A DNA stretch of 64,000 nucleotides from Gamsiella multidivaricata (Eukaryota > Mortierellomycota > Mortierellomycetes > Mortierellales > Mortierellaceae), in contig NW_026251711.1 of the NCBI RefSeq assembly GCF_025024155.1, positions 434,001 through 498,000 on the forward strand, read 5' to 3'. Below, in pieces: positions 23,146-34,671 of this stretch (position 1 is its first letter; the number at the start of each line of letters is the position of its first letter). Below the pieces are notes generated by a model that searched no databases, was not told where the DNA came from, and worked only from the letters and a program-made list of their open reading frames with translations. The position numbers and the translations under genes are program-made.

Positions 23146-25499
23146 ATGGGTATGTAATAGATCGGCCTCAGTATCCCAGACTACTTCCTTACACTTGCAC
23201 ACTATGCTGCAGTACCTCACCTTGCAGCGAGAATCAAGATGGCCAACGACGATGCATCTCGTTCATTCGAAAAAGTTGCATTCCCAATCTTCCTCCCACC
23301 GATCGCAAAACATGTGTCTGTGTAATATTTCAAGTCCAACTCATCACACCTTTTTAAAATCGTAGCTGTTCCTGCTGTTGCCGCTGCCGTTCCCGCGGCG
23401 CTCTATGTGAGCTCCAAGCTGGCACTCCCCCGCGACGTCAAGTTGGCCCGCGGATTGGTCAATGCTAAGCTCAACTATCGCTCGTACGAGAAAAACGACA
23501 CAGTCAACATCTCGTACCGCTTTGAAGAGACCTGCAAGAAGCACCCTAACAAGGAGGCCCTAGTCTTTGAGGGAAAGTCTTACACGTTCGCAGATATCCA
23601 GAGAGGTAAGGGGCAGTAGGCGTGTGTCAAATAGGGACGAATTTGAGCATGCGCTTTTTAAACAAAGAAACATTGGGACTTATCACTCTAAAATATAACG
23701 AACCTTGATCGAAATAGAGTCCAACAGGATCGGCAACTGGCTGTTGTCTAAGGGTGTGAAGCGCGGCGACATTGTATCGCTTCTCATGCAGAATCGTCCC
23801 GAGTTCTTGTTCTGCTGGCTCGGTATCAACAAAATCGGTGCCACGGGTGCCTTCATCAACACAAACCTCACCGGCAAACCCTTGACACACTCTTTGAAGA
23901 CCGCCACGTCCTCCCTATTGATCTTGGATAACGAATTGGCACAACCAATCGCCGACGTTCTGGACGAGGTCTTGCAGATGGGATACACAATCTACTCGTA
24001 CGCTGGTGAACAGGCGTCGCCGATTGATTTTGCAACGCCCGTGGATCTCAATGGTATCTCGGACGCCGCCTTGCCAAAAAGTCTGAGGAAAAAGACGACC
24101 GCTAATGACATTGCCATGCTCATCTACACCTCCGGCACCACGGGTCTTCCCAAGGCGGGGCGATTCTCGCACTCGCGCGCAAACTGTAAGTTTTTGCCAC
24201 CTTGATGTCCAACATAATTTGCAATCACCCTAATGAACTTTCATTTGCGTTTTCTTTTCAGTGGCGGCCCATTTCTGGGAATCGTTTTACTACTTCTCTC
24301 CTCAGGATCGTCTCTACATTGCGCTGCCACTTTATCACAGCGCTGGAGCCGTCCTCGGCATGTGCGTCGCCTGGGTGACCGGCGCCACCGTTGTTCTTGC
24401 ACGCAAGTTTTCGACTTCCTCCTTCTGGGACGAGTGCCGTGTGAACAACGTCACTGTGATCCAGTATATTGGCGAGATCTGTCGCTACCTGCTCAACGCC
24501 CCTCCTTCACCCCTCGACAAAACACACACCATCCGTATGGCGCACGGAAACGGAATGCGGCCGGACGTCTGGTCACGCTTCAGAGACCGCTTTGGCATCC
24601 CCCTGATCGGTGAGTGGTATGCCAGTACCGAGGGAACTGGTATCCTGACGAACTACAACACTGGTGAGAATGGTGTCGGTGCCATCGGATACAGAGGCAA
24701 GGTCGCCAGGACAGTGGATTGGGGCTTGAAGATCGCTAAGTTTGATGTTGTGTCCGAAGAGCTGATCCGCGACAAGAATGGACGCTGCATCGAGGTAAGG
24801 ACCATTTAGAAAACGAAACAAGGCGTAAAATGACGATCTGAAATGTCGAAGGGCATATCTTTAATCGATTCCTATCACTCAATATAGTGCGCTGCGGACG
24901 AGCCTGGCGAGCTGTTGACGATTATTGACTCTTCAGACCCTACACGCGCCTTCCAGGGCTACCATCAGAACGCGAATGCCAACTCCAAAAAGGTTGTCAC
25001 TGACGCTTTCAAGGTCGGCGACCGCTACTTTCGAACAGGCGATATCCTTCGTCGCGACAAGGACGGCTACTTCTACTTTGGTGATCGTGTCGGCGACACA
25101 TTCCGCTGGAAGTCCGAGAATGTTTCCACGGCTGAAGTTTCAGAGGTTCTCTCGACCTACCCAGACTGCATCGAAGTCAATGTCTATGGTGTTCAAATCC
25201 CCGGACACGATGGAAGAGCGGGCATGGCAGCAATTGTTTCCAAGGACACGATGGACTGGGATAAGTTCGCCAAGTTTGCACTCAAGAATCTGCCCCGCTA
25301 CTCGGTTCCTATTTTCATCCGAAAGTCACCCGCGATTGAGATCACAGGAACATTCAAGCAAAGGAAGGTCGAGCTCGTGAATGAGGGTATGGACCCCAGT
25401 AAGATCCAGGATGAGATGCTCTGGATGGATGGCCAGTCTTACAAGCCCTACAAGGCCCCAGAGTATCAGCGCGTTGTGAGCGGCAAGGCGAAGTTGTAG
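23146..25499 (+). CDS. FAT1: Very-long-chain acyl-CoA synthetase / fatty acid transport protein
   Basis: Five exons give 618 residues: 23146-23149 (only ATGG), 23366-23605, 23718-24185, 24262-24794 and 24888-25499, all in phase. The N-terminus (MAVPAVAAAVPAALYVSSK) is a hydrophobic membrane-associated segment. The AMP-binding motif MLIYTSGTTGLPKAG lies at about residues 214-228, and the FATP/VLACS signature DRVGDTFRWKSENVSTAEV at about 481-499. The C-terminal lid contains GTFKQRKVELV. The length is typical for the family. The enzyme couples uptake or activation of long and very-long-chain fatty acids to acyl-CoA formation, using ATP, at the plasma membrane, ER or peroxisome. The four-base first exon is unusual, but donor GTATGT, acceptor CGTAG and phase all support it. 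Confidence 0.92.
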
Positions 25500-25653
25500 A
25501 AAACAGGAAAGAAAAAAATACATAAGCAGAATATATCAAATTCGATTTTCTTCCTTAGAGCGCTTATGTGATGATTAAAGGGATATACTCCCAGCCGTTT
25601 GCATTTGTTTATTTAAAGCTGTCTGATGGGCTGTGGAGTACCGAAATGTTGGA

Positions 25654-25991
25654 TTAAGTGACCGCTCGGTGTTTAGCCTGGATGTCCGCCAAGAACTTTG
25701 CAGTCATCGCTGCAGCTTCCTCTCGGTTCTGCCTCGTGGAGATTGCATCGATCAAGAACTACGCATGAGCACGATCCTCTTTCATATGCACGTCAACCTC
25801 CACCCTGTCCTGATCTCTAGCTCTCTTGACGAACTGTTCAATCAATGGGCGAAAGTCCTCGATATCACCAATGAAGACCAGAATCTGCGGTAATTTTGCG
25901 AACGTTGTTGCGTTCAGGGGAGATACCTAGCCAATCGGGCATGCCTTGGATGTTAGAGCACATCTTCGTTACACATACTGTAACCAGCTCG

Positions 25992-26032
<41 letters not shown>

Positions 26033-26291
26033 AGCACAATTCACTGTTATCGATAGATAGGAAGCCGAGCCTCGGCTGATGCTTTTCCTGAGCCTTCTTC
26101 ATGATCATACGGAATGACTCTAGAATCTGCAAATTGTACCCATCGATGAATCCACCACCATGGATGTAAAATACCACAAGATCGCAGCCGTCTCCAGCCT
26201 TCACATTCATAATGTCGTCTAAACTTTTGACCTGGCCATCCTCATCCTTAATGCCTTGATATTGAAAAGGAACCCAATAGCCCTTTCAATG
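25654..26291 (-). pseudogene. Broken alpha/beta-hydrolase (steryl-acetyl-hydrolase-like) gene
   Basis: The minus strand first reads GYWVPFQYQGIKDEDG and LVVFYIHGGGFIDG, the oxyanion-hole HGGG motif of hormone-sensitive-lipase-type hydrolases. It then reads ILESFRMIMKKAQ up to FLSIDNSE, after which an uninterrupted T38 run breaks the frame. Beyond it, the C-terminal part reads LPQILVFIGDIEDFRPLIEQ and DRAHA-stop-FLIDAIST, where the TAG at 25761-25759 probably replaces Trp. The central region with the catalytic Ser is missing, the N-terminus is not joined and one stop is in frame. The His-containing DRAHA segment survives. It cannot encode an active hydrolase. Confidence 0.75.
25992..26029. repeat. 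38-nt poly-A (plus strand) homopolymer
   Basis: Uninterrupted A38 on the plus strand, inside the hydrolase pseudogene at the place where its catalytic middle is missing. Confidence 0.95.
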
Positions 26292-26292
26292 C

Positions 26293-26496
26293 ATGGCCTT
26301 GAAGTCCGCGCTGACCACCAATTTCCTCCCGAAAGCTTTGGCCAAGTGGCCCCTGATGCTTATTGGTGGTTCGTTGTACGCGTTTTCCAAATACAGGAAC
26401 GACTCATTTGGCACGCAGTTCTGCTGCACCAAGGCTGACCTTGGACTGTTGGTTTTTCAATCCAAGTGCGAAACCTTTGCACCGCTTCTGAAGTGA
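26293..26496 (+). other. Orphan 67-codon frame with membrane segment
   Basis: Reads MALKSALTTNFLPKALAKW, then the hydrophobic PLMLIGGSLYAF and SKYRNDSFGT. It is head-to-head with the hydrolase pseudogene, starting two bases from the end of its recognisable part. It resembles the N-terminal membrane anchor expected of such hydrolases but lies on the opposite strand. It could be an inverted piece of the same gene or chance. No downstream exon was found. Confidence 0.3.
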
Positions 26497-26559
26497 CAAA
26501 AAGGCACTACTGCAATTGAGGAAGGCGACTGTACAGTTTACAGTGAGCAGCTGAGTGGG

Positions 26560-26958
26560 CGGCTCTTCCTGTAAGATGCATTGCAATATATTTGAGCGCG
26601 CCTCCAACTATTCACATAAAAAAAAAAAAAAAAAACGTCATGAATAGGTCCTGAACGAGACGAGACCATCGCTGCCGCTGTTAGAGAGAGGCATAGCAGG
26701 TTCAAGCAAGTGTTCGTTAGCGTACTGCCATTAAGGACCAGAGTATATTTAAGGGACGCGTCAGTAGACCAAGGTTTGGAATCAGCGGTGCAAGATGAGC
26801 TGAAGATTAATCGGGCTCAATCAGCGATGCTCCACTTCTCCACCGCCACCAAAAAAGAAAGCGCGATCTCATTGGCCAGGTTCAACAAAAAACAACACCG
26901 CCCAATTCAAAGAAAAACCCCTTACATGCATCCTGGATTCTTATGATCATCATAAGCA
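26560..26958. other. Short intergenic region with A18 run
   Basis: Contains an A18 run at 26618-26635 and otherwise no recognisable feature before the ataxin-10 gene. Confidence 0.5.
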
Positions 26959-29626
26959 ATGTCGGCCCAACAACTAATTACTGTACTCCAGGATCTGGTC
27001 AACGCCAGTACAATCGATAACTCATGGAACCAGGAGCTAGACGCTGTCGCGAAGCGGCTTCAGGTCGATGCCGATTTCCGGTAACGAATTGCGTGCCCAG
27101 GAAGATCAACAGATCACTTTCACAGCATCATGTGTATAGAACCGACTGATAACCGGAATATCAAACCGGAATATCATAGCATTGAAGTTGGACGACATGA
27201 AAATGTATGGAGCGATATCGCCGCTATCTTACGCAGGGTTGTCAAGGACGGATTAGACCCAAAGCAAGTCGAGCAACTCATGTTTCTGATGCGAACTATT
27301 CGTAATGCTGTTGCTGGTGTTACTGAGAATCAGGATCAAGCAAGGTATGCTCATTTGAGTATTCCTCATACTATCGATACCCGTTTTCGATTGCTGGTTG
27401 ATGATGCTTGTAATTGCTTACCAGTGCTTTCCTTGCAGGACGTTCAATCTTCCGAATTTGATCCAGGAGGTCGTCTCGCAAGCTGCGCACACTCATTACG
27501 GAAATGTCGCGTGTATGGTCCAGTTGTTTCTTTAAACACCCAATACCCGCTATAATCGGACGATATTTCCATGAACATCACCATTTGACATGTATCGCAA
27601 ATCGTCCTAATTAATCTTTGTAGATATCATGATGCTGCGAGCAGGAATTCAGGCTCTGTCCAATCTGTTGACGGGAAACAACGTATCGAAGGATGAAATC
27701 TGGAAATCCCTTCTCGTGAAGACACCCAGTCCGAGCTGCGACCAGAATCTTTTGAGGTGTGTGACTGACCAATACAAGGAACCACGAACTCTTAATCGAT
27801 CATTGCAGGGCTGATGCTGAACTAAGATCTTTCTCCGCACATCGTCATATAGCACGTTGGCGGCCATCGAGGATGAGACGATTGTCCTTAGCACAGTTAT
27901 GCTTTGTTACAATTGTATTTTTGAATCCCTTGAACGCAGGTAGGCGGTATTCCGTTATCAGCATTATGCAGGCGCTCGACCATGGTTAATAATGAAGAGT
28001 TGACATCCATATCGTTAGTGATTTATTAATTTCAACCGCTGCGGGGAGGAAGCTGCAGGCCCAACTCCTCAACGAGTCCCATGCAACAAGCAGTAAGGAG
28101 GAGCGAAAGAGTTTTGAGATGATTTACACATTTTTCAACTACCTCATTGGACAGGATTACTTCCCACAAATGTTTGAGACTATGAAATCCCAAGAACAGG
28201 ACAATGAAGGGGATTACAAAATTCGATATCACGGAGAACATTTTCATGAGAAGGAGGGAGAAACCATTCCCAAGATCCAGGAGCTGGGGATTGAGGAAGT
28301 AGAAGACGAAAACGATCCTTCAAATGCCAAAAAGGACCAAGAAGGGACCAAACCTGGGGACCCCCATCTCAGTGCTGAACAGGTCATTTTACTCAAGATG
28401 ATCGACTCGCGGATCTGTGCCCATCACCAGCAACAGCAAAAATTATACCAACAGCGGCAAAACTTAGACAGCCTTCCAAAAGACACGGAACCACCGGTTA
28501 GTTTGAAAACCGTCGAGTTCTTAACAGAGACCTTTGCCAAGGTTTCAACGCTGACTATCGGGGTCTTCAGGACTTTGAATCAGCCTGGCATTGGACAGTA
28601 TGCCGTTGAAGATCTCGCAAACTTGTCGTCTGGGGTCATGTTACTGCTCGGTTGCTTTGCACACCTCAGTCTTTTCGAGGATGGTCATGTTAGCATTGCA
28701 CAAGGAGTTCTAAGCGAGGATGACGAAGTGCTCGAGGAAACTGAGCGACCCGGTGGACTCTTGCCGATACCCGACTGGTTCAAAGCGCAGCATATGGCGA
28801 TGGTTAACGGTGGGATTGTTGAAAATGCTATAGGTAAGTGCAAATCGAGGTAAAATCGTCATTTCCGGGCCGTGAAGGAGAAACAGTCTTACTCAGCCAT
28901 ATATATTCTTACAATTAGAATTACTGCGACAATCAGACAAGAGTCTGGCGCGAGTGACTAAGCCTGTACCCGGAGCCCCTGTGAACGCGACAACAGCAGC
29001 AACATCTGCAGCCACAGCCGCAGCCACAAATCCAGTCGCAAGCCCAGTTACGACCCAAGCATTTGAGGCCAACACAGAATCAACTCTGCTTTCCGGCACC
29101 TCAACCATGCAGGGACAGCAAGCGTTCTTTGTCGGACTGAAGCGTGACATTGTGCGACTTGTCGGTAACTTAGCCTATCGGTCTAGACATGTCCAGGATC
29201 GGATCCGGCAATGCAATGGCCTCATCGTCATCCTTAGTCAGTGCAATATCGACGATGCCAACCCATGTAAGTGCCCCCAGCATTTTCTATTAGCACAACC
29301 TCAAGGGCAACTTCGCGCTATTTTTTCAAAAGCGGAAGCGAGGGATTTGCTTGATGTTTGCTATTTGATCCCATTGATAAGGCGGTTAAAAAAATTAAGA
29401 TATTCTTTTTAACGGGGAATATTCCAATATATTCGACACAGATCTTCGCGAGTATGCTATTTTGGCGATGAAGAACATCCTCGCTGGAAATCTCGAGAAC
29501 CAGGCGCTGATCGAGGAACTACAGCCGATCGAGGCGGTGGACCATCCTGCTTTGCAAGAGGCTAGAGTGACAGCACACCTTGATGCGGAGACTGGACGAC
29601 CGGTCCTAACGCAAAAAAAACCATAG
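26959..29626 (+). CDS. ATXN10: Ataxin-10 / CTR86-type armadillo-repeat protein
   Basis: Eight exons give 660 residues: 26959-27080, 27126-27344, 27439-27512, 27624-27756, 27853-27939, 28019-28833, 28919-29266 and 29442-29626, with phases agreeing throughout. The C-terminal ataxin-10 domain is clear: FFVGLKRDIVRLVGNLAYRS, then ILSQCNIDDANPYLREYAIL and MKNILAGNLENQ across the last junction. The N-terminal half is helical (AAILRRVVKDGLDPKQVEQL and LRAGIQALSNLLTGNN), consistent with armadillo-like repeats. In animals ataxin-10 acts in cytokinesis and neuronal survival; the yeast homologue Ctr86 is essential and poorly understood. An acidic Gln-rich insertion and an Ala/Thr-rich linker (about residues 495-520) are lineage features. 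The intron 27757-27852 is inferred from phase and an ATATAG acceptor. Confidence 0.85.
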
Positions 29627-30451
29627 AGCGCTATTCATTTCTGGCCGCGAAAAAGCGAGTAAAATAATAAATGGGATGCCAAGCATGTTCAACAGAGGCT
29701 ACAGTTGAAGCGGAAGGGATGAACGCACCCAAGTCAGAGAAGGAGACAAGAATTCGGGTTGTCCATATAGCCCATAAAGCCCGTATTCTTATTTCCGTGT
29801 ATTTTGCTGTTCATGTGAGAAAGCGAAGACATCGTACCCCATTAGAGTTTAGACCATTGGGCTGCTGTTAATTAGCCCGGCCTGAAACTCTCAACACCGG
29901 TATGCTTCCCGTTGCCTTGGGGGCTGAGAGGCGACGGAAGATCTGAGCGTAAAATAGAGCGCGTAAGGTGAGCGCCTTGTCTTTGAGGACGATCATCCCT
30001 GGCAATGCTGTCGCGATCGGCAAAGACGTGTGCCTAGGCATACGTGCTGCACGGTTTCAGTTGCGAGGTGGATAGATTGATAAAATCCCCAACTACGGCT
30101 TTTAAATTCATTGTTACGGCGTACGAGATTGAATAAATCCCTTGCTGGTTGCGCTGTTTTGGATGCATTTCTTGGCACCTGCAGGCGCAGCTTGTCGTTG
30201 GAGCTGAACACGCAACAGCCCTTTCAATGGCTAATGGCCCTACAACGCGCGCTCAACACGTCCAGGGCAGCCAATCAAATTGCTGCAAACAAACACATCG
30301 CCCAAAAGCGTCATTGCAGGCTCAGACCCAGGGTAAGCGTGGATAAAAAGCAAGGAGGGAAGAGGACAAAGACCGATACCATACTCTTCGAATCTCATTC
30401 CATTAGCCCTCTATTCAGACACCACTCTCATTCAATTGACTCCTCCCCGCC
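29627..30451. other. Intergenic region
   Basis: Between two plus-strand genes. No recognisable gene or RNA. The end (about 30390-30450) is pyrimidine-rich before the F-box gene start. Confidence 0.5.
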
Positions 30452-32581
30452 ATGGACCCTAGTAATCAGCAACGCGCTCGCCTACCACCAGAATGCATCG
30501 AGCTGATTGTGCAGTACCTATGGGACGACATATCGACGTTGCACACGCTTCTCCTCTGCAACCGCGACTACTTTGTGCTCGTCGCACCAGTCCTCTACAG
30601 AGACCCATTTCGACTCGTAAACCAGCATCGAACCTGGACAAGAGAGGACAAGACCCGACGCACCGCCTATCTGATGCGTATCCTTCATGCCTGTGCCCTT
30701 ACCAAACCTAGTCAGAGGGATATCCAAACAAATGACTTTGACGCCTCCAGTTCCACCTCTTCAACATTATGGACCGCGACAGAAAAGTCCTTGAATTCAT
30801 CTGTCCTCGGATTGTCATTGGGAGAAGATGCTTCACAGTACGGATCAGCGCATATCAGAGCCAGCCACGGATCTCCAGCATCAGCAGACGGAATGCTCGC
30901 CACAAAGTACCTCACGCCTCTCCCGAATCCACTGACGATTGACTATCTGTTCTATTATACGCACCAGGGACAGATTCCTCAGGCATTCAGAGCCTTCCAG
31001 TTCTTGAACCCGACAGTCGATAGGTTTTCCAAGGGCAGGATGGTATTCGAGCAGGCGTTTGCGAAAGCAAGCATGACTTTGTCATTAGCGCTGTATGGGC
31101 ATTTCCCCAGTCGGATTCGAGTCTTGTCAATGACGCCTTCACAATTGGGATGCATCCTCTACAAGGACTTTGGGGGCGTTGACATAGGCGCGTCGGATAA
31201 AAGACATGGCGTGGAGGCGCTCAGGATGCTGAGGCGGCTGGAGCTGGATTTTGGTGCCACCAATTCACCTATGCCGCGATGGGCGGTAATTGCTCCCTAC
31301 AATGCAGGGCAGAGCAACGAAGACTGGCTAGCACAGACGGTAGATATTCCGTTGGAATTCATCCGCGAGCATCAGCAATTGTTTCCTGTATGCCCTGAAG
31401 ACGAGGTATCTAGCTCAATTTGGATAGGGGATTCAGCAGAAGGAGCACCTCTGAAGGGGCCGAATAAAGGCACATTACTGCAGGAGCTTGTGGTTCGAGG
31501 GGGCCATTCGACTTGGACGCCGACTCAGCTATTGACGAACATCGAGCCACTCAAGGTGGTGGACCTCTCAGCCTGGAACTCCGACGTGCCGCATTTGGAA
31601 CGGATTCCTTCTTCACGCCTGAGTTCGCTGAGAATGAACATTGCGAGGCGCCTGGAGTTCGTTGAAGTCCAACTGCCTTATCTGCAACAGTGCACGCAGC
31701 TGCAGGAGGTCTGGATGCCATGTCAAGCGGCGGATACATTCCAGTGGGCGATCAATGTGGAAAGATCTGTTGGACAGTTTGTAACCGAAACGCGACTGCG
31801 AAGAAGGGTAGCAACTGGCGTCGCCTCGACTTCAATTGATGATTCGAACCAGGCCCAAGATCAGCCGCCGCATAGATTCGATCCAGCAAAGGCGCCAAGG
31901 ATGAAAAAGGTGCGACTCTATGGTGGCCCTCACGAGTTGATACCTTGTCTTGAGGACGCCGCAGATGCTTTCCGAGACACATTGGAAGAATTAGCAGGGT
32001 ATGAGGACGGATACGGGCGGAGAGATGAGTACCTGAGAATGTCGATTGATTGGCCTGTTCCGCGCCTTACACATCTGGATCTGAGAGGCCGATATGTATT
32101 CTTCTTTGATCTGCGGTCTCTGCGACACTGTCCGGAGCTGAGGGTCGTCAAGTTGCTCATTGAGTCCAATATCTCATCTCCAAAATCCACGAACTGGGAT
32201 CATGAGACAAGGGCTTCGAGTCGAGGGTGCGAACGGCAAGACTTCTCGGTGTTTGCGGAGATGAAACGGCTGGAGGAGTTGCAACTTCGAGGTACATCAT
32301 GGGAAATGGACGATATAGCGCTGGAGACATTGATGGGGGGACCAGGCACCTTTGTCGATGAGGATGGTGTCGAGCGGCATCGAGGACATCTCCAGAACAG
32401 TTTGAGGTACTTCAGTATTCCAGATGCGCATTTACCGAGGAGAGCTGCACTGACCCGATTTATCCAGGCGATGAAGAAGCTAGAGATTATTCAATTGGGA
32501 CACATGCGCGGATATATGGCTGATTCGTTGCGGGAAGCTGGTGCACCGCGTCTTTTCGTGGAGATTAGCTCTGTGGCATAG
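30452..32581 (+). CDS. F-box / leucine-rich-type protein
   Basis: A single uninterrupted frame of 709 residues. Residues about 11-55 form an F-box: LPPECIELIVQYLWDDI then LLLCNRDYFVLVAPVLYRDP, the segment that binds Skp1. The remainder has irregular leucine-rich strands (LKVVDLSAWNSDVPHLERIP, PRLTHLDLRGRYVFFFDLRS, MKRLEELQLRGTSWEM), as in substrate-binding LRR regions. Such proteins usually act as substrate receptors of SCF ubiquitin ligases; the target is unknown. It is the only long gene here without introns. Early-diverging fungi often carry many divergent F-box/LRR genes. Confidence 0.8.
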   Translation: MDPSNQQRARLPPECIELIVQYLWDDISTLHTLLLCNRDYFVLVAPVLYRDPFRLVNQHRTWTREDKTRRTAYLMRILHACALTKPSQRDIQTNDFDASSSTSSTLWTATEKSLNSSVLGLSLGEDASQYGSAHIRASHGSPASADGMLATKYLTPLPNPLTIDYLFYYTHQGQIPQAFRAFQFLNPTVDRFSKGRMVFEQAFAKASMTLSLALYGHFPSRIRVLSMTPSQLGCILYKDFGGVDIGASDKRHGVEALRMLRRLELDFGATNSPMPRWAVIAPYNAGQSNEDWLAQTVDIPLEFIREHQQLFPVCPEDEVSSSIWIGDSAEGAPLKGPNKGTLLQELVVRGGHSTWTPTQLLTNIEPLKVVDLSAWNSDVPHLERIPSSRLSSLRMNIARRLEFVEVQLPYLQQCTQLQEVWMPCQAADTFQWAINVERSVGQFVTETRLRRRVATGVASTSIDDSNQAQDQPPHRFDPAKAPRMKKVRLYGGPHELIPCLEDAADAFRDTLEELAGYEDGYGRRDEYLRMSIDWPVPRLTHLDLRGRYVFFFDLRSLRHCPELRVVKLLIESNISSPKSTNWDHETRASSRGCERQDFSVFAEMKRLEELQLRGTSWEMDDIALETLMGGPGTFVDEDGVERHRGHLQNSLRYFSIPDAHLPRRAALTRFIQAMKKLEIIQLGHMRGYMADSLREAGAPRLFVEISSVA

Positions 32582-34671
32582 AAAGACATATTAAATGAAA
32601 CTGATTTTTTGTTTGTTTGTTCCTGAATGAGTTTCAAATGCATCAATGCGAAGGTTCTCAAAAGGTGAACAACAAACCTTATTTTAACGCAGCTTGTTCT
32701 TTTCATCGTCCACAATGATGAGCCTTGCATTCATTCATCATTACAACCTTCTGAATTATGGAATCAACAAAGCCCATTATATTTGCCTGCTCCGATTTTG
32801 ACTGGCGAGACCTCAACGCGGGCATCACGTCTTTGCCAACTGTACGATCGCCTGTTCTGAATAGCATTATTTCTTGACGTCGATTCAGGCCGCTTTGTAA
32901 TGGAACAACTTTCCCCGGTACTTCGTCAAAAGCTCAACAACCCCACCATGCAATGGATGGATCTTCAGTAAGCTATACATTATCCTCGACTCTTATTTAA
33001 AACCAGAGGATCGCACGCCTGGTTGGCCAAATTGTCCTCAGGAACGAGTGCCTGAAAGAGTTCAGCGAGGGAGGCGGAGATGGTCAGGTCATCCGAAACG
33101 CGTTTCGAAAAGGTTCCCATAGACCCGCATATGATTCAGATCTGCCATTTGCTCGACGAGAACGGTTGGATACATTGAAGGTACCCTCGAGGAATTTGCC
33201 CAGATCGAGCGCCTGGTTCCCTCTACCCCTTGCGGTTATCGAACACAGTGATCATTGGCTCTTGATGCTGACTACGCTTTACGCTTTACACTTTACACTT
33301 TTCTTTGTTTCATTGGCCAATACGGTGGTAGCGCTATGGGATCAGACATCTTTTCGCTGCAGTGATTACGAATCCGGTTCATCGGGGTGACAATGGCCAA
33401 CTCCATATCATGAGACGGATCCCTCATGAGGCGCCAGCACATGGTTGTCCCACAGATGTTTGCAGCGTGAATATTTGCAAAGGCCAGGAAATCGACCTGC
33501 TATTGAGAGCGTTTTTCCAGTATCTGGAGCCATCTCGAGTAGATAGCAATACAACACTGGGAGATGGAATCCTGGAGGTGATCTGTGTGGATGATGACCG
33601 AAATAATTACTGTCCAGCACTGCGTATGAAGCGTGCGAGCGTTCTTTACTTCGTGAGACGATGGCAGTCGTTGGAGAAGTAGCTGGCAGACGCGGATCCG
33701 GTGATCAAGGCGAGGATTGTTTTTCTGGGGCCGAGCGGGTGATATCTAGAGGGCACTCTAGCCGTAAGTAAAATGAAATGAAATCTATCGTAAAGTTTAA
33801 TTTGCTGACGCCAAGAGAGTGTGGAACTGGATACGGAGGATGTCTACAGAAAGCCGTTCGTAGTCCCCAGAAGGTCGATCGGGGGAGGGGCCTAAATGGG
33901 ACCGAATGAAAAAGAACCAGGCGAGGGCATGCCGCGCAGTAACGCTGTGGTATCGGGACGTAACCACCTCATCAAATAAAAATGATCACGGGCCCCTATC
34001 TTGATCAAAGGGTCAATCTGGTCCAACAGCCCTCAGGCTCAGGCACAGAGGAAAAAAGGAAAGGGGATCATGCTCAGCATCGCAACACCTTCTTTGTCCT
34101 CAATTCCTTCTTGCTTCTTTCATCGTCAGCCGCAGCGGCACTGCTGCACAACCCTGACCTCCTTCGTCCTCACCATCATCCTCACCATCTTCACCATCAT
34201 CATCGTCATCGGCACTTCGCTGCTGCAGATCACTTCGCATCGCATCGCCCTTGGACGACATTGCAGTTGCGCGGATTTAGAGTTCCCTTCTCAATTATCC
34301 AACTTTCAGCTCACTGGCCCGTCTTTCTTTGCAGTTGCAGTTGCAGTTGCGCGTATAACCCACCTCTTGCACGCCTCCCTCACGAAACCCTTCAGGATAT
34401 CAACACCTCTCCTCCTTATCCACCTGCTGAATATACATCATTCATTCGCCCCATCGCCCACCCAGCAATCGATCGAACCTGGCCTAACCCACTGTATCCA
34501 TAACCACTCGATGGATCCGCGTCCTGTCTTCGCATCTTGATCCCCCGACGCTCCTCCCCACTCCATCAAGGCATCTCTTCTCTTTTGCTTCGATCCATCC
34601 CTTTCCAGGACTAGTCCATCCATACCCCTCATTCCCCAAGGCGCCATCAGCTCACCCCGCATAGATCTACA
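32582..34671. other. Intergenic region with remnants and MED12 leader
   Basis: Holds degenerate coding remnants (32900-33740, separate entry) and, from about 34000, a pyrimidine-rich stretch with CAGTTG repeats (about 34333-34352) that is probably the promoter and 5' leader of MED12. Confidence 0.5.
32900..33740 (+). pseudogene. Degenerate protein-coding remnants, family unknown
   Basis: Protein-like stretches appear in shifting plus-strand frames: MEQLSPVLRQKLNNPTMQW, RIARLVGQIVLRNECLKEF, FEKVPIDPHMIQICHLLDEN, GYIEGTLEEFAQIERLVPST, and near 33560-33720 GILEVICVDDDRNNYCPALR, RASVLYFVRRWQSLEK, stop, LADADPVIKARIVFLGPSG. The order and frame changes look like an old gene broken by indels and stops. 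I do not recognise the family. Confidence 0.4.

Noticed and set aside
27757..27852. A possible extra exon in the ataxin-10 gene starting at GGCTGATGC
   Set aside because: A single intron from 27756 to 27853 keeps phase and joins two helical segments; the extra exon adds an unlikely Arg/Ser/His-rich stretch and still needs further splicing.
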